Positions 19,049-27,115 of a DNA stretch of 64,000 nt are shown here, in pieces. Numbering within the stretch: position 1 is the first letter of the stretch; each line of letters starts with the position of its first letter. The translations under genes and the position numbers were made by a program. The notes under the pieces were generated by a model that saw nothing but the letters and a program-made list of their open reading frames with translations, searched no databases and was not told where the DNA came from. This stretch comes from Verrucomicrobiales bacterium (lineage in GTDB: Bacteria > Verrucomicrobiota > Verrucomicrobiia > Verrucomicrobiales > DEV007), in contig PBSY01000058.1 of the NCBI GenBank assembly GCA_002726915.1, forward strand, positions 1 through 64,000. Reading direction: 5' to 3'.

Positions 19049-21529
19049 TCAGCGTGAACGCATGATCTCGCTTGTCATCACTTCGACGACGAGCGTCTGT
19101 AAACCATAGTCATCTTCTTTGACCTTTTCGAGTATGTCGTTAATAACATAACCATCGACGGGTTCCATCTTGCGCCCGGTGGAATAGCTGAGCAATTTCG
19201 AAATCAATCCACGGGTGAAAACATCTTTACGCGTATCAACAAGGACTTCCTTGAACTCCTTAAAATTTGCAAAGGTTTCACCCGAAGCGAACTCACCCGA
19301 CGCATCTACCTTGAGACCTCCCCCACCAGCTTGGCGGTAACGGTGGCGCCAACGCCCGATCGGATCGAAGGCCTCCAGCGGGAAACCGAGCGGGTCAATC
19401 TTGCGATGGCATTCAGCGCAGGCCTTGTCTTCGCGATGCTTCTTGAGCTTTTCGCGGATCGTAGTCGCTCCGCGTGTATCCGCCTCAATTTCCGGCACCT
19501 CGTCCGGCGGTGGCGGCGGTTTAGACCCGAGGATATTTTCCGATACCCAAACACCACGGGTGATGGGCGAAGTATCCACACCGTTTGCACTCACCGCCAG
19601 AACCCCGGCCATCCCGAGCACTCCACCCCGCCTTGCGTTCTCCTTCAAACTTACTTTCTCGAAACCGTCACCAAGGCGCATCGTCTCGCTCTCCGGCAGT
19701 TGGTATAAACCAGCAAGATATTTATCAACAAAGGTGTAGTCAGCATCGAGGAAATCCAATACCGGTCGATTCTCTTGCAGCACATGGGTAAAGAACAGTC
19801 GGGCCTCCTTTTTCATCGAAGCGGGAAGATTTTGATAATAGTATACCCCCGCTGCCCCACGGGAAGGAGGCTGCGATCCGATACCGCGCAAATTCAACCA
19901 ACTGTCGAGAAAACCCTCAACAAACCCTTTGGAGTCGTCGTGAGCCAGAAGACGCCGCACCTGCCGCCTAAGCTCATCGGGTTTGACTAACTCACCCGAC
20001 CTCGCCTTGCTCATGAGAGACTCATCAGGAGGCAAAGCCCACAGAGCATATGAAAGACGCGACGCCAGATCGTATATCCCCAGTTCATCTTGATCTTCTT
20101 CAGTCACTTCGGTCAGGTAGATAAAAGACGGAGAACACAAAATCATCTTAACGGTGTCGAGCGCCGCTTCACGTGGTGAAGCCATTTCATCAATTCGTTT
20201 TTGATAGGTCGCCCCGATTAGCTCTCGATCCAAATCATTCAAAGGACGTCGGAAGGCACGTTCGCCGAAGGCAAATAGCTTCTCTTCCGCACTTTCCTCC
20301 TCAAAACCCTTGCCCCCAAAAACGGCTATCTCCTCCTTTGTCCCACCAACTTCCGGCAAAGGTCCATGAACTTTGATCTCGTCGATACGGATGTGAGGTA
20401 AAGCACCTTCACGCAAAATGTGCGCACGGTTGACACCCGACCTGTATTTCTTTGGATCAAACTCTTCTTTGTAACGCTCGTTCACTTTGATAACAGAAGC
20501 CCTCGACTGCCAGGGCCCATTGGGAAAGATAAAGCGGGGCGTTTGTCCTTGCTCTAGCCAGACTCGGAACTTGAGCCACTCTTGGCTGTCATCTGGCACC
20601 ACCTGCTGACCTAACAAGGGCTCAATAGCCTGCGGGTAGTGAATATGCCCTTTCGTCACATCGCCCGGCACCACTCCAAGTAAAAATGGCTCCGAAAAAT
20701 CGATCTTAAAAATCTCCGGATCGTAGTGCGTGTCTCGATGGTAAGCCCGCGCCAGCGCACTGATATCGTAGTAACCGGATACCGGCACGCCCTCGAGGAA
20801 ATCTTCAATGTGACCATAACCACCCTGACGCGTATTCGTGTTAGGTTGTTCGTATAGACAAAGGTAATCAAAATTAAACACGCTCTTGTGCGCGCCGGTC
20901 AATTCCTCATACTGCACGAAGTTTTCGGTGAAGTGCCAGGTCTTCGGTTCCACCTCAGGCTTACCAATACGAAGATTGACCAATCGATTAGCAGCCTGAA
21001 AATACTGGTCTAAAAGAAATCCAGAAGTAACAAGCGTAGCGCCGATTGTATCGATGTGATCGCTCGTATTTTCTTTAGGGAAATCAGCTGTCAAGCCTAG
21101 CGTATCGACACGACGATTGAAGAGTTTCTCCAGCGTGTTTTCATATTCACGCGTCGACAATCTCCGCATCACCGTACGCCCGGTCGCATGTCCCTCGATT
21201 TTTCCGCGCACACTCTCGACTTTTTCTCTAAGCGCGCGGATCACAGCTATCCGCTCTGCGTCACTGGGTTGGTCCGCCTTTTTGGGTGGCATCTCCTTAA
21301 GCGTCACCTGATCGATAATTTCCTGAGCCGTAATCAGATCGAACTCCTTTTCCAAAGGAAGTTCAAAGGCCTCGAGATCACGGTCAGCTTTTTGAACTGC
21401 GGAATCATGACACTGGAGGCAGTAATTCCCAACGAAATCATAAATGATCCGGTCGGAATCATCCGCCCCGCCTGCCGTCCATGCGGCACCGATTAGAAGT
21501 GAGGGCCACGCTCGCAAAAGAAAGCTCAT
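19049..21529 (-). CDS. Planctomycete-type cytochrome, DUF1592 family (pair 2)
   Basis: 826 residues. A short signal peptide (MSFLLRAWPSLLIGAAWTAGG) precedes the haem motif CLQCHDSAVQKADRDLEAFEL and the family phrase LKEMPPKKADQPSDAER. DUF1587 (MRRLSTREYENTLEKLF), DUF1595/1592 (DLASRLSYALWALPPDESLM), DUF1588 with a second CxxCH (CAECHRKIDPLGFPLEAFDPIGRWR) and DUF1585 (LISKLLSYSTGRKMEPVDG) follow in order. Its ATG abuts the TAG stop of the DUF1552 gene with no intervening base, so translation is very likely coupled. The middle holds an extra ~180-residue region between DUF1587 and DUF1595 resembling a carbohydrate-binding insert (GPWQSRASVIKVNE), as in other long members. Confidence 0.92.
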   Translation of the reverse strand: MSFLLRAWPSLLIGAAWTAGGADDSDRIIYDFVGNYCLQCHDSAVQKADRDLEAFELPLEKEFDLITAQEIIDQVTLKEMPPKKADQPSDAERIAVIRALREKVESVRGKIEGHATGRTVMRRLSTREYENTLEKLFNRRVDTLGLTADFPKENTSDHIDTIGATLVTSGFLLDQYFQAANRLVNLRIGKPEVEPKTWHFTENFVQYEELTGAHKSVFNFDYLCLYEQPNTNTRQGGYGHIEDFLEGVPVSGYYDISALARAYHRDTHYDPEIFKIDFSEPFLLGVVPGDVTKGHIHYPQAIEPLLGQQVVPDDSQEWLKFRVWLEQGQTPRFIFPNGPWQSRASVIKVNERYKEEFDPKKYRSGVNRAHILREGALPHIRIDEIKVHGPLPEVGGTKEEIAVFGGKGFEEESAEEKLFAFGERAFRRPLNDLDRELIGATYQKRIDEMASPREAALDTVKMILCSPSFIYLTEVTEEDQDELGIYDLASRLSYALWALPPDESLMSKARSGELVKPDELRRQVRRLLAHDDSKGFVEGFLDSWLNLRGIGSQPPSRGAAGVYYYQNLPASMKKEARLFFTHVLQENRPVLDFLDADYTFVDKYLAGLYQLPESETMRLGDGFEKVSLKENARRGGVLGMAGVLAVSANGVDTSPITRGVWVSENILGSKPPPPPDEVPEIEADTRGATTIREKLKKHREDKACAECHRKIDPLGFPLEAFDPIGRWRHRYRQAGGGGLKVDASGEFASGETFANFKEFKEVLVDTRKDVFTRGLISKLLSYSTGRKMEPVDGYVINDILEKVKEDDYGLQTLVVEVMTSEIMRSR

Positions 21530-22801
21530 CTACGAAAAGGCTCCGCTACTGGTGCCAAAGGCATTCGCCTCAAGTCCCATACGCTGCGCCATTTCAAGGT
21601 AAAGATTACAGAGTGGCACCTTTTGTGTTCCACCTGCTTCCAGCCTCTTGAACTCACCGTGGCGATAACCGCCTCCGGCCAGAATGATAGGCAGATCGGT
21701 ATTTTTGTGCGAAGCACCGTTACCCATACCGCTACCGAAAATAACAGCCGTGGAATCAAGTAGGCTTTGCTCTCCATCTTGGATTTGGGAAAGACGAGTC
21801 AAAAATCTGTTGAAGTGCTCGATCTGATAGGCCTCAAGAGTGATAAGGTGGGCAATGTTTTGCTCATCATTCCCGCGGTGAGAGAGTCCGTGATAGGACT
21901 TCGCGATGCCTAGATCCTGCGGAAGAAAGCAACCCCCAATTTCAAGGGTTGCAACGCGGGTCGAATCCGTTTGTAGAGCCAAAGCGATCAACTCATATAA
22001 CATGGGAAGATCATTCACCGTATTGACGTTGGACGGGGTATCAAACGGAGCATCCGGCTTGGGGTGGTGCGCCCATCTCTGCCTCATTTCGAGGCGCTTT
22101 TCCACATCACGAATCGAAGTGAGGTATTCGTCCAGCTTCTCCTTGTCCTCGTGATTTACCTTCCGACTGAGCCTATTGGCATCCTCCAGAATGGAATCAA
22201 GAATCGAAGCTTGGAGAGAATTTTCTTTGGCTCTTTGCGTTTTCCGTTCCGCGGAATCACTGGCAAAGAGCTTTTCAAACAAGTCCGCCGGCCCCGTAAT
22301 CGGAGGAACCCGAACTCCCGAGCGTGTCCATGCAATCTGACAACCACCATGGATTCCCCCCTCGGATCCAACAGTCAGCGAGGGAAAACGAGTTTGAGTT
22401 CCAATTTCATCAGCAATAAACTGGTCAATGGTCACATTGCCATCAGGTCTATTCTGCGCTTCTGAATTCAGGACTCCGGAAAGAAAAGAATGAACCGCAA
22501 AGTGTCCTCCCTTGATCCCATGATCAAGGCCGCGATAGACGGTCATGTGATCACGATTTTCAGCTAGCGGCTTAAGCAAAGTTGTCGTCTCGTAGCCCTT
22601 CCCAGCTGTTTCCGGAAAAAGGGATTTCGTCTGGAATCCGAGAAGATTCCCAATGGCCACAAATCTTGGTTCGCCCACGGCGGTGCGAACCACAGGTCTG
22701 CCTGACACAGATTTTGCCATGAGTGATGGCAAAGCGGGGAGCGTCACTGACACACCGAGGGCCTTTAAGACAAACGCTCTGCGATTGACGATCTTCGACA
22801 T
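21530..22801 (-). CDS. Tat-type exported DUF1552 protein (pair 2)
   Basis: 423 residues from the ATG at 22801 (MSKIVNRRAFVLKALGVSVTLPALP), which places an RR-x-F-[VL]-K twin-arginine motif at the right distance from a hydrophobic core. A TTG two codons upstream is a less likely start. Family features: FVAIGNLLGFQTKSLFPE, MTVYRGLDHGIKGGHFAVHSFL and GSGMGNGASHKNTDLPIILAGGG near the C-terminus. It is the first gene of a two-gene unit with the cytochrome (TAG immediately followed by ATG). Its upstream space is shared divergently with the KOW-like membrane protein gene. No reaction is known for the family. Confidence 0.9.
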   Translation of the reverse strand: MSKIVNRRAFVLKALGVSVTLPALPSLMAKSVSGRPVVRTAVGEPRFVAIGNLLGFQTKSLFPETAGKGYETTTLLKPLAENRDHMTVYRGLDHGIKGGHFAVHSFLSGVLNSEAQNRPDGNVTIDQFIADEIGTQTRFPSLTVGSEGGIHGGCQIAWTRSGVRVPPITGPADLFEKLFASDSAERKTQRAKENSLQASILDSILEDANRLSRKVNHEDKEKLDEYLTSIRDVEKRLEMRQRWAHHPKPDAPFDTPSNVNTVNDLPMLYELIALALQTDSTRVATLEIGGCFLPQDLGIAKSYHGLSHRGNDEQNIAHLITLEAYQIEHFNRFLTRLSQIQDGEQSLLDSTAVIFGSGMGNGASHKNTDLPIILAGGGYRHGEFKRLEAGGTQKVPLCNLYLEMAQRMGLEANAFGTSSGAFS

Positions 22802-23118
22802 CCACAAACTTGCATTCTTTAGTCAGCGGCTTCAACCAACTCATTGGGGCGTGATGATGTGACGTCTGCCCCACTGGGAGAGTCAATATTAGATCTCGTG
22901 AACTACGAATCAGGGGGCAAATGCTCTAAACTTAAAAAACTGACGCCAAAGAATCGTTTTTTCGAAAAGGCCCGGCCGAGCTTACCAAGCAGTTCGTTCC
23001 TATTAAGGTATCTTCTTTGCCGGATTCGGCAGAAACCAAGACTAGAAGAATACCGAGTTGTTATCTATGGTATCAATGTTTCACGCCCGCCCGCTTTCGT
23101 GGAGTTTTTTCCTCGTTG
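22802..23118. other. Divergent intergenic region, 317 nt
   Basis: It lies between the leftward DUF1552 gene and the rightward KOW-like gene and should hold promoters for both. I see no strong sigma-70 hexamer pair and no convincing small gene. A TTG-initiated in-frame extension of the downstream gene (from 23017) exists but would precede the transmembrane segment with a non-conserved-looking tail. Confidence 0.5.
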
Positions 23119-24390
23119 ATGAAGGAATTGATCATAGACATTTTAAAATATGGCTGGAAGCCCTTTGGAGCTGCTATCCTCGGCGTCATCATCGTTGTGT
23201 GGATGGTCCGGAAAGCGATCGAGGCAAGGAAACGTCACCTGCGAGCTCTGGAAAGAGCAAAAGCGCCCGGACCCATGACCATTGGTGAGCTAGACCTCGA
23301 ATTAGAAAAGAGGGACAAGTCGAGACCACAAGACTCCCGAGACATCAACCTTCCGAAACGGCGAAAGAGTCCCAGTAAGGTCGCGGCAACAAAAGAAGAG
23401 AAACGATTGGGTAGTGAACTCGATTCCCTTCTTGATTCAAGCCGCCCAAAAAAGACAACGTCGTCCTCTTCGGATTCATCGAAAAAGAGCAAGAGCAAAT
23501 CCAGTCGAGCTACTTCACGAACGCGCGAATCTAACCCTCCAGATGCAAAGACGAGTGGTCCCAAAAGGAAAGCAACTAGAAGTAAGACCAAGAGAAAGTC
23601 AGTTACTAAGGAAGAACTCAAAAGATCGCTGAAAGAGGAACTCAAAGCAGAGCTGCGAGCAGAACTGCGGTCAGAGCTGAGAGCCGAAATTGAATTGGAG
23701 AAAGACAAAAAAATCAGCTCTCAGACCGGCGACCCTCCAACCCAGCACGGAAAATTGGAAGCTGCTTGCCCGTCAGATAAGGTAAATCCTGCCGCCGTTG
23801 ACCGCGTTCAACTCAATCGTCGACCTACTGCCGTAAGCACCACGCCCCAAGATCTGGAACCAAAAAACCGAGAAGTCGAGCCCTTAGAATCCACCGCTCC
23901 AGTAGCGACCATCAATTCGACTCAAGAACTAGCGGCGGAGCCGGACCCTCGAGCCAATCCAAACTCTGCTCCCTCTACTCCCTCTACTCCACTGCTACCG
24001 AAGCCACTCTCGCCAGCACCTCTCCCGTCGATACCGACTGCAGCGAAACCAGCCCAGCCCTCACCGACTCCTAGCCCGAACACACCTCGGCCTCCGGCAG
24101 CCGCCAGCGCCTCGCCGGCAACTTCACCGATTCCAGCCCGACCTGCGACGGAGACACCTGCGCGTGCACCGGTTGAAGTCGCTGCGCCTGCGCCTGCGCC
24201 TGCGCCTAAACGCTTGCTAGGAAAATTCTTCCAATCAAAAGATCCGCGTGAGCATATCGGGGAACGACTCGCCATCAAGCGTGGCAGACTGAAAGGACGT
24301 TACGGCACAGTTGTTTCCATCGAAGGAAATTTGGTAACGATTTCAGATAAATCAGGGAAAATTACCACGGTTGACGCCGCGGATTTCTGA
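23119..24390 (+). CDS. Membrane-anchored protein with low-complexity linker and C-terminal KOW-like domain
   Basis: 423 residues from the ATG at 23119. One transmembrane helix (about 15-31, [15 protein letters not shown]) is followed by a basic cytoplasmic-type stretch ([18 protein letters not shown]), so the long remainder is probably cytoplasmic. Residues ~85-175 are Ser/Lys/Arg-rich; ~175-205 form a charged helix with repeated KEELK/AELR units, a likely coiled coil. About 210-375 are Pro/Ala-rich with runs of AP. The last ~50 residues form a compact domain reading [20 protein letters not shown] then EGNLVTI, which matches the KOW pattern of NusG/RPL24-type SH3-like domains. I know no named family with this architecture. 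A ribosome-, RNA- or transcription-linked tether at the membrane is only a guess. A hydrolase gene follows after 26 nt. Confidence 0.75.
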   Translation: MKELIIDILKYGWKPFGAAILGVIIVVWMVRKAIEARKRHLRALERAKAPGPMTIGELDLELEKRDKSRPQDSRDINLPKRRKSPSKVAATKEEKRLGSELDSLLDSSRPKKTTSSSSDSSKKSKSKSSRATSRTRESNPPDAKTSGPKRKATRSKTKRKSVTKEELKRSLKEELKAELRAELRSELRAEIELEKDKKISSQTGDPPTQHGKLEAACPSDKVNPAAVDRVQLNRRPTAVSTTPQDLEPKNREVEPLESTAPVATINSTQELAAEPDPRANPNSAPSTPSTPLLPKPLSPAPLPSIPTAAKPAQPSPTPSPNTPRPPAAASASPATSPIPARPATETPARAPVEVAAPAPAPAPKRLLGKFFQSKDPREHIGERLAIKRGRLKGRYGTVVSIEGNLVTISDKSGKITTVDAADF

Positions 24391-24416
24391 TCCTGCCACG
24401 CCGACATACTCCCAGC

Positions 24417-25736
24417 ATGAAACTTCCCGTCTTCTTATTACTGCTTATGGGAGGTGTCACCACTTCGTCAGCCCAACAACTGACAGACGATAACCCTCCC
24501 GAAGCAGCCCCCCCGTATTACCGAGTCCGTTTTGAGGCGTCCAAAAAGCCCGGTGAACTTATCTTTCCAGTTCAATATACCGTGTGGATTCCAGAAAATG
24601 TTGAGACCCTTCGAGGCCTCATCGTGCATCAGCACGGATGCGGAGAAGGCTCGTGCAGGTCTGGCCAGACTGGCGCCTTTGATCTTCACTGGCAGGCGTT
24701 AGCAAGAAAGCACGATTGTGGACTCATATCCCCCTCATACGAACAACCTCAACAAGCCGAATGTCAGATGTGGTGCGATCCACGCAATGGTTCGGGCGCC
24801 GCATTCCTAAAAGGCCTGTCGGCTCTTGCCTCGAAGAGCGGACATCCTGAACTAGCGTCTCTACCCTGGGCCCTTTGGGGACACTCGGGTGGTGGTCACT
24901 GGTGTGGAGGTATGACCCTGTTGCATCCCGAGCGCACCATTGCCACCTGGTTCCGTTCCGGTGTTCCCCTGTTTGAGACTAATCCGAACCGCACCTCGAT
25001 AAAAATCCATCAACTCCCAAAGGCAGCCCTTGGCGTCCCCATGATGTGTAATCCCGGGACTAAGGAAGGAGTGACCGTCAAAGAAGGTCGTTTTTCTAAA
25101 GTCTGGCCGGCCAATGAAGCTTTCTTTGCCAAGGTTCGAGGCGCCGGGGGACTTCTGGGTGTTGCGGTGGATCCGCTGACGAGTCACGAATGCGGCAACC
25201 AGCGTTACCTCGCAATACCGTGGCTGGATGCCTGCCTCTCAGCTCGACTTCCTGAAACATCAGGAGAGGCCCTTAACCGAATGCCAATCAAGGGAGCATG
25301 GCTGGCGCCTCTGCTTGGCGAAAGAGCGGTTCCTGCCTCAGAGCTTAAGGGCGATAAATCGAAAGCCGTCTGGCTACCTAACGAGGCTATCGCCCACGCG
25401 TGGATGCACTACGTCAGGGACACTAATATTCCGGACGAGACTCCTCCACCCGCACCAACTAATCTCACCCTCGACGGCAAAATCCTGACATGGTCTGCTG
25501 AAGCAGACTTTGAAAGTGGCATTTCCCACTTTATCATTGAGAAAAACGGAGAAAAAATCGCCACTGTCCCCGAAAAACCGGTAAACCGCTTCGGGCGCCC
25601 GATTTTTCAGGGCCTGCAATTTAGCGACTCGCCCTCAGCACCTCTAGTTCGGATGCGATTCGAAGATCCCGACCGAGATGCAAGCGATGTTTATCAGGTT
25701 CGCAGCGTTAACACAGTCAATCTCGTTTCCGAGTGA
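24417..25736 (+). CDS. Secreted alpha/beta hydrolase with C-terminal Fn3-like domain
   Basis: 439 residues with a signal peptide ([19 protein letters not shown]). [13 protein letters not shown] forms the oxyanion region and GHSGGGHW, near residue 155, the nucleophile elbow. [11 protein letters not shown] likely carries the catalytic His. Many cysteines ([21 protein letters not shown]) suggest disulfides in the exported protein. From ~345 a fibronectin-III-like segment begins ([36 protein letters not shown]). The likely role is hydrolysis of an ester on an extracytoplasmic substrate; specificity is unknown. It follows the KOW-like gene closely, but the two functions show no clear link. Confidence 0.85.
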   Translation: MKLPVFLLLLMGGVTTSSAQQLTDDNPPEAAPPYYRVRFEASKKPGELIFPVQYTVWIPENVETLRGLIVHQHGCGEGSCRSGQTGAFDLHWQALARKHDCGLISPSYEQPQQAECQMWCDPRNGSGAAFLKGLSALASKSGHPELASLPWALWGHSGGGHWCGGMTLLHPERTIATWFRSGVPLFETNPNRTSIKIHQLPKAALGVPMMCNPGTKEGVTVKEGRFSKVWPANEAFFAKVRGAGGLLGVAVDPLTSHECGNQRYLAIPWLDACLSARLPETSGEALNRMPIKGAWLAPLLGERAVPASELKGDKSKAVWLPNEAIAHAWMHYVRDTNIPDETPPPAPTNLTLDGKILTWSAEADFESGISHFIIEKNGEKIATVPEKPVNRFGRPIFQGLQFSDSPSAPLVRMRFEDPDRDASDVYQVRSVNTVNLVSE

Positions 25737-25843
25737 TCGTGCTTCTAGTTATCCGAATCATTGGACCATGGCGGTTCGGAAATGAACTTTGCACCTCGCA
25801 ACACGTTAACTTCTGTCAACCAGGCAATCACGGCATACCTTTC

Positions 25844-25879
25844 AAAAAAAAGACTCATTCAATCCCCCTAAGATTGAAT
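25844..25879 (-). terminator. Possible intrinsic terminator for the NTF2-like gene
   Basis: Read on the minus strand, ATTCAAT (25879-25873) pairs with ATTGAAT (25863-25857) across a 9-nt G-rich loop, and eight T follow after a 5-nt spacer. The stem is only 7 bp and AT-rich, so strength is doubtful. The position is right: about 55 nt downstream of the NTF2-like gene's stop and between convergent genes. Confidence 0.4.
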
Positions 25880-25932
25880 CGGCGACCTCAGCCATGACGA
25901 GTGATTCAATGCGATCATAAAGTCCCTCCCAG

Positions 25933-26412
25933 TCACTCGCCAGAACTCTCCGAGTAGGGGACAGACGAGTGATGCAGAACAATTTTGACCTTGCCGTGGT
26001 CGTCTAAGACGTAGCCGAACGAGTATTCGACCTTCACCAGTTCGCCCTGCGGATCGGTGAAGAAGTAGTTGCCCATCGCCATGGCGGTATTGCCGTTAAG
26101 GAGTACTGCCGTGTTCTCGAAGCGGACTGCGGTCCAACCTTTGATCGCGAAGCCGCCGTCTTCTCCGCAGACTTTGTTGGTGGCAACAAAATAGGAGAGA
26201 GCCTCTTCGAATGTCCCACGAAATTGGACCTCGGCCGCTAGCGTCGGCTTAAACAGCACCGGCGAGGCGCCGTAGTTATAGAGGTTTTGGATGTGCTCCT
26301 TGGCGGCTTGCTCAAAGTCTTCGCCATCCTTGTGCGCTTTGGAGATGCGGACGATGCCGTCGCCCCATGCCTTTTGGGCGGTGGCGACATGCTCTTTGGT
26401 AAATGTGCTCAC
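25933..26412 (-). CDS. NTF2/SnoaL-like small cytoplasmic protein
   Basis: 159 residues from a GTG start (MSTFTKEHVATAQKAWGDGIV); no ATG is available before the conserved part. The pattern of an N-terminal helix pair, then a strongly curved beta-sheet (AMAMGNYFFTDPQGELVKVEYSFGYVLDDHGKVKIVLHHSSVPY), fits the NTF2-like cone fold, as in SnoaL-type proteins. The ending LHHSSVPY is common in this group. There is no signal peptide. Function in this family ranges from isomerase to ligand binding, so none can be assigned. It is monocistronic by context, with a hairpin and T-run downstream. Confidence 0.75.
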   Translation of the reverse strand: MSTFTKEHVATAQKAWGDGIVRISKAHKDGEDFEQAAKEHIQNLYNYGASPVLFKPTLAAEVQFRGTFEEALSYFVATNKVCGEDGGFAIKGWTAVRFENTAVLLNGNTAMAMGNYFFTDPQGELVKVEYSFGYVLDDHGKVKIVLHHSSVPYSESSGE

Positions 26413-26720
26413 TTGATCGATTCGAATTTGAATTTGAGGTGGATCCCCGCCCGCAAGGAGAAGGGCCGGATCCTACTTAGTCCCGGAAGATTAATTTCGG
26501 ATCTAAGACCAAAGTTTTCAAGCGTAACCGCTAGGAATTTGCATTTTGCGGAAAGGTTGCGGAAACCGGAGATTGGCGGAACCCATGGTGGAGAAAGGGG
26601 GTTGCGTCCAGAGGGCAGCGCATCCGGCCCTGCCACTAAACCGTATTCTGAAAGGCTTCCTGGCTATTCTCCGTTGCCCAACTCGTCTTCTACGATTATA
26701 ATCTACGACAAGCAGAAAGC
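26413..26720. other. Divergent intergenic region, 308 nt
   Basis: It lies between the NTF2-like gene and the small zf-HC2-like gene, which point away from each other. No gene, strong hairpin or clear promoter hexamers were found. Confidence 0.5.
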
Positions 26721-26984
26721 ATGTCCTCTCCATCCAAACCCGAACCGGAAAAGCGTTCCTTTTCGGATGCCTTCTACGACGGCATCGGGGCTGTTCTCCC
26801 GGGCTGTTCAACCGCTCTTGAACTCGTCGAAACGGGATTGAAACGCCCTCTAACTTTTAGGGAAAAGTTTGTTCTCGCCTACAACTCCCCTCTTTGTCTC
26901 CACTGCAGCTGCAACCGCGAAAGGTTCGACGCGGAACGACTGAAACTGCGGGAACTTGATCGCGAAAGAAGAGAGACAACGTGA
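26721..26984 (+). CDS. Small zf-HC2-like (anti-sigma-factor-type zinc motif) protein
   Basis: 87 residues. After a Lys/Glu/Pro leader, the segment GCSTALELVETGLKRPLTFREKFVLAYNSPLCLHCSC follows the layout of the short putative zinc-finger (zf-HC2) proteins: a cysteine (C29), a helix ending in RPLTFREK, then a CxxC-type end (C59, H61, C62, C64). The usual zinc-binding His before the first paired Cys is replaced here (YNSPLC), so zinc binding may use the extra His61 or Cys64. Such small proteins often accompany ECF sigma factors, but none lies next to this gene. The C-terminus is a charged helix. There is no transmembrane segment. Confidence 0.6.
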   Translation: MSSPSKPEPEKRSFSDAFYDGIGAVLPGCSTALELVETGLKRPLTFREKFVLAYNSPLCLHCSCNRERFDAERLKLRELDRERRETT

Positions 26985-27115
26985 TTGGGCCGTGCGTTTT
27001 TCGCCTCATCGCTTCTTTCTTGCCGACGTTGCCCTCCTTTGCTTATTCGAGCCAGCCTGCCAGGTTGAAGAAGAACACCTGCTCGAGCCGTGACCTGATG
27101 ACACCTTAGCAAGGA

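Noticed and set aside
23017..23118. TTG-initiated extension of the KOW-like protein
   Set aside because: The extension is Arg/Pro/Cys-rich and unlike a signal or anchor; the ATG at 23119 directly precedes the membrane helix.
25855..25935. Short minus-strand frame reading WEGLYDRIESLVMAEVADSIL after the NTF2-like stop
   Set aside because: It reads protein-like, but it is only ~30 codons, has no start or ribosome site and overlaps the hairpin and T-run of a possible terminator; it may be a relic, but support is too thin.
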